25,210 nucleotides of DNA from a virus, in the IMG/VR virus record IMGVR_UViG_3300017775_000008, positions 1-25,210 of that record; one strand, written 5' to 3'. Position numbers and translations under genes: made by a program. The notes beneath the pieces were generated by a model. The model did not search any database. It was not told the DNA's origin and was given only the letters and a program-made list of their open reading frames with translations. This document shows positions 24,514 through 25,210 of this stretch, piece by piece; position 1 is the stretch's first letter, and each line of letters starts with the position of its first letter.

Positions 24514-25210
24514 CTATGTCAGTCGATATCTAAATTTAAGTTCCTGCCCCTCGCGGGTCAGCACCACCCTTATAAATGTTTTCTTTCGCATTTTAAACCA
24601 TAGAGCAATTGCTTGAACCACGGAGCGTGGTGATCTTCCATTAACTGTTTGGATAATATCTCCGTTACGAATTCCGGCTTGATGCAAAGGCGAGCCGCAT
24701 CTAATACGTCTAACTCTAAAGCCTACAATTTCGCCCTCGTCATCACGATGCCAGCTAGCATGCCCAAGTTTTCTAATTTCAGTGGGATGCCTTGCCATAC
24801 TATTAACGTATTCTTTTTCGACCCTGTATCTAGAATCAGAAACTTGAACAATAGAATCTATATGATCAAGGCATGGACGCCGACGACGGTTTCTTCTTTT
24901 CTTCTTTGTTGCTCTCGTTCTCTGTGATGTCGCAACTACAGCAGGGGCGGGCACAGATGTTTCAACTGGTTCAGAAACAGTCTCAACCGTTTCTGCAACA
25001 ATTGTCTCGACTTCGGTTGTAGTTTCCGGTCCAGGGGTTGATTGTTCCATAATAATTTCTCCAGACTCCGATTCTGTCTCCGGGGTCAATTCCAAATCAA
25101 ACACAACTTCCCTAAATACTGGTTCATCAATAATTGTTATGGGTTCGGGAGTTGCTTCCAAAGAAGCCAGAATCATTGGCCACAGATAGAACGCTGCGAC
25201 AAATGAAGTG
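24514..25210 (-). CDS. GspC-like membrane-anchored PDZ protein (5' end outside window)
   Basis: The frame is open to the window edge; an internal ATG at 25176 is probably not the start, because the codons before it (T-S-F-V-A-A-F-Y-L-W-P-M-I-L-A) form the membrane span. Next come an acidic Thr/Glu/Val/Pro linker, a basic cluster (TKKKRRNRRRR), a conserved-looking strand region (DSRYRVEKEYVNSMARHPTE), and the PDZ fold: GEIVGFRVRRIRCGSPLHQA, GIRNGDIIQTVNGRSP, IRVVLTREGQELKFRYRL. The order membrane anchor-linker-PDZ and I-R-x-G-S-x-x-x-x-A-G-I-x-N-G-D match type II secretion GspC of deltaproteobacteria; a generic HtrA-type PDZ protein is the alternative. It may work with an exported substrate such as the protease at 4642, but the genes are 19 kb apart. 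Confidence 0.72.
   Translation of the reverse strand, partial: TSFVAAFYLWPMILASLEATPEPITIIDEPVFREVVFDLELTPETESESGEIIMEQSTPGPETTTEVETIVAETVETVSEPVETSVPAPAVVATSQRTRATKKKRRNRRRRPCLDHIDSIVQVSDSRYRVEKEYVNSMARHPTEIRKLGHASWHRDDEGEIVGFRVRRIRCGSPLHQAGIRNGDIIQTVNGRSPRSVVQAIALWFKMRKKTFIRVVLTREGQELKFRYRLT

Overview
The window looks like part of a tailed-phage genome. Every gene I can support lies on the minus strand. Genes are tiny, tightly packed and overlapping, and several products carry short terminal peptides like the capsid-targeting peptides of T4-type internal head proteins. No virion structural gene, replication gene, tRNA, IS element or CRISPR array is visible. The right-edge gene resembles a GspC-type PDZ protein of deltaproteobacterial/myxobacterial flavour, which hints weakly at the host lineage. 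All functional statements come from reading motifs, not from database searches.

Region 1 (1-8530, AT-rich): a run of mostly overlapping genes. It holds a truncated protein-kinase-like gene, three unknown proteins (one of 802 aa), a Nudix hydrolase, an exported trypsin-like protease, small membrane or lipoprotein-like products, two zinc-ribbon proteins and five divergent members of a small SH3-like family. Many open with one of two motifs: aromatic-x-x-F-L-x-E, or a basic amphipathic helix of the IIKEEL type. Both contain L/I-x-E, the T4 prohead-protease cleavage rule, so these products may be packaged in the capsid and injected.

Region 2 (8531-9430): sparse, with three candidate tiny membrane ORFs.

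Region 3 (9431-15240, visibly more GC-rich): short transcription units, each with its own strong sigma70-type promoter. They encode an unknown 271-aa protein, a MoxR-type AAA+ ATPase with its VWA/HExxH partner, a double CCHC zinc-knuckle protein and small proteins.

Region 4 (15241-24463): the most striking part, an array of 34 small paralogs (about 48-119 aa) beginning M-K-V-G-D-L-V. They are broken into operons by the same promoter type, with a few unrelated passengers (SWIM finger, zinc ribbon, others). Successive genes usually overlap by exactly 14 nt, so the conserved C-terminal E-V-I-N-E-S-R is the out-of-frame translation of the next gene's ribosome-binding site and start. The array therefore reads as interchangeable gene cassettes sharing a junction.

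Twelve promoters (P1-P12) share one architecture on the minus strand: TTGACA-N5-TTKACA-N8/9-TTGNC, a C-tract spacer of 17-18 nt, then extended -10 TGG-TATAAT. In eight of the twelve, the stop codon of the preceding unit is a TGA inside one of these boxes. Palindromes just downstream of several -10 elements differ between promoters and look like operators.

Region 5 (24464-25210): AT-rich again, with the GspC/PDZ-like membrane gene running off the edge. My working model is that regions 3-4 are an early, host-polymerase-transcribed accessory island of rapidly exchanged small effectors, flanked by differently expressed genes whose products may be packaged or exported.
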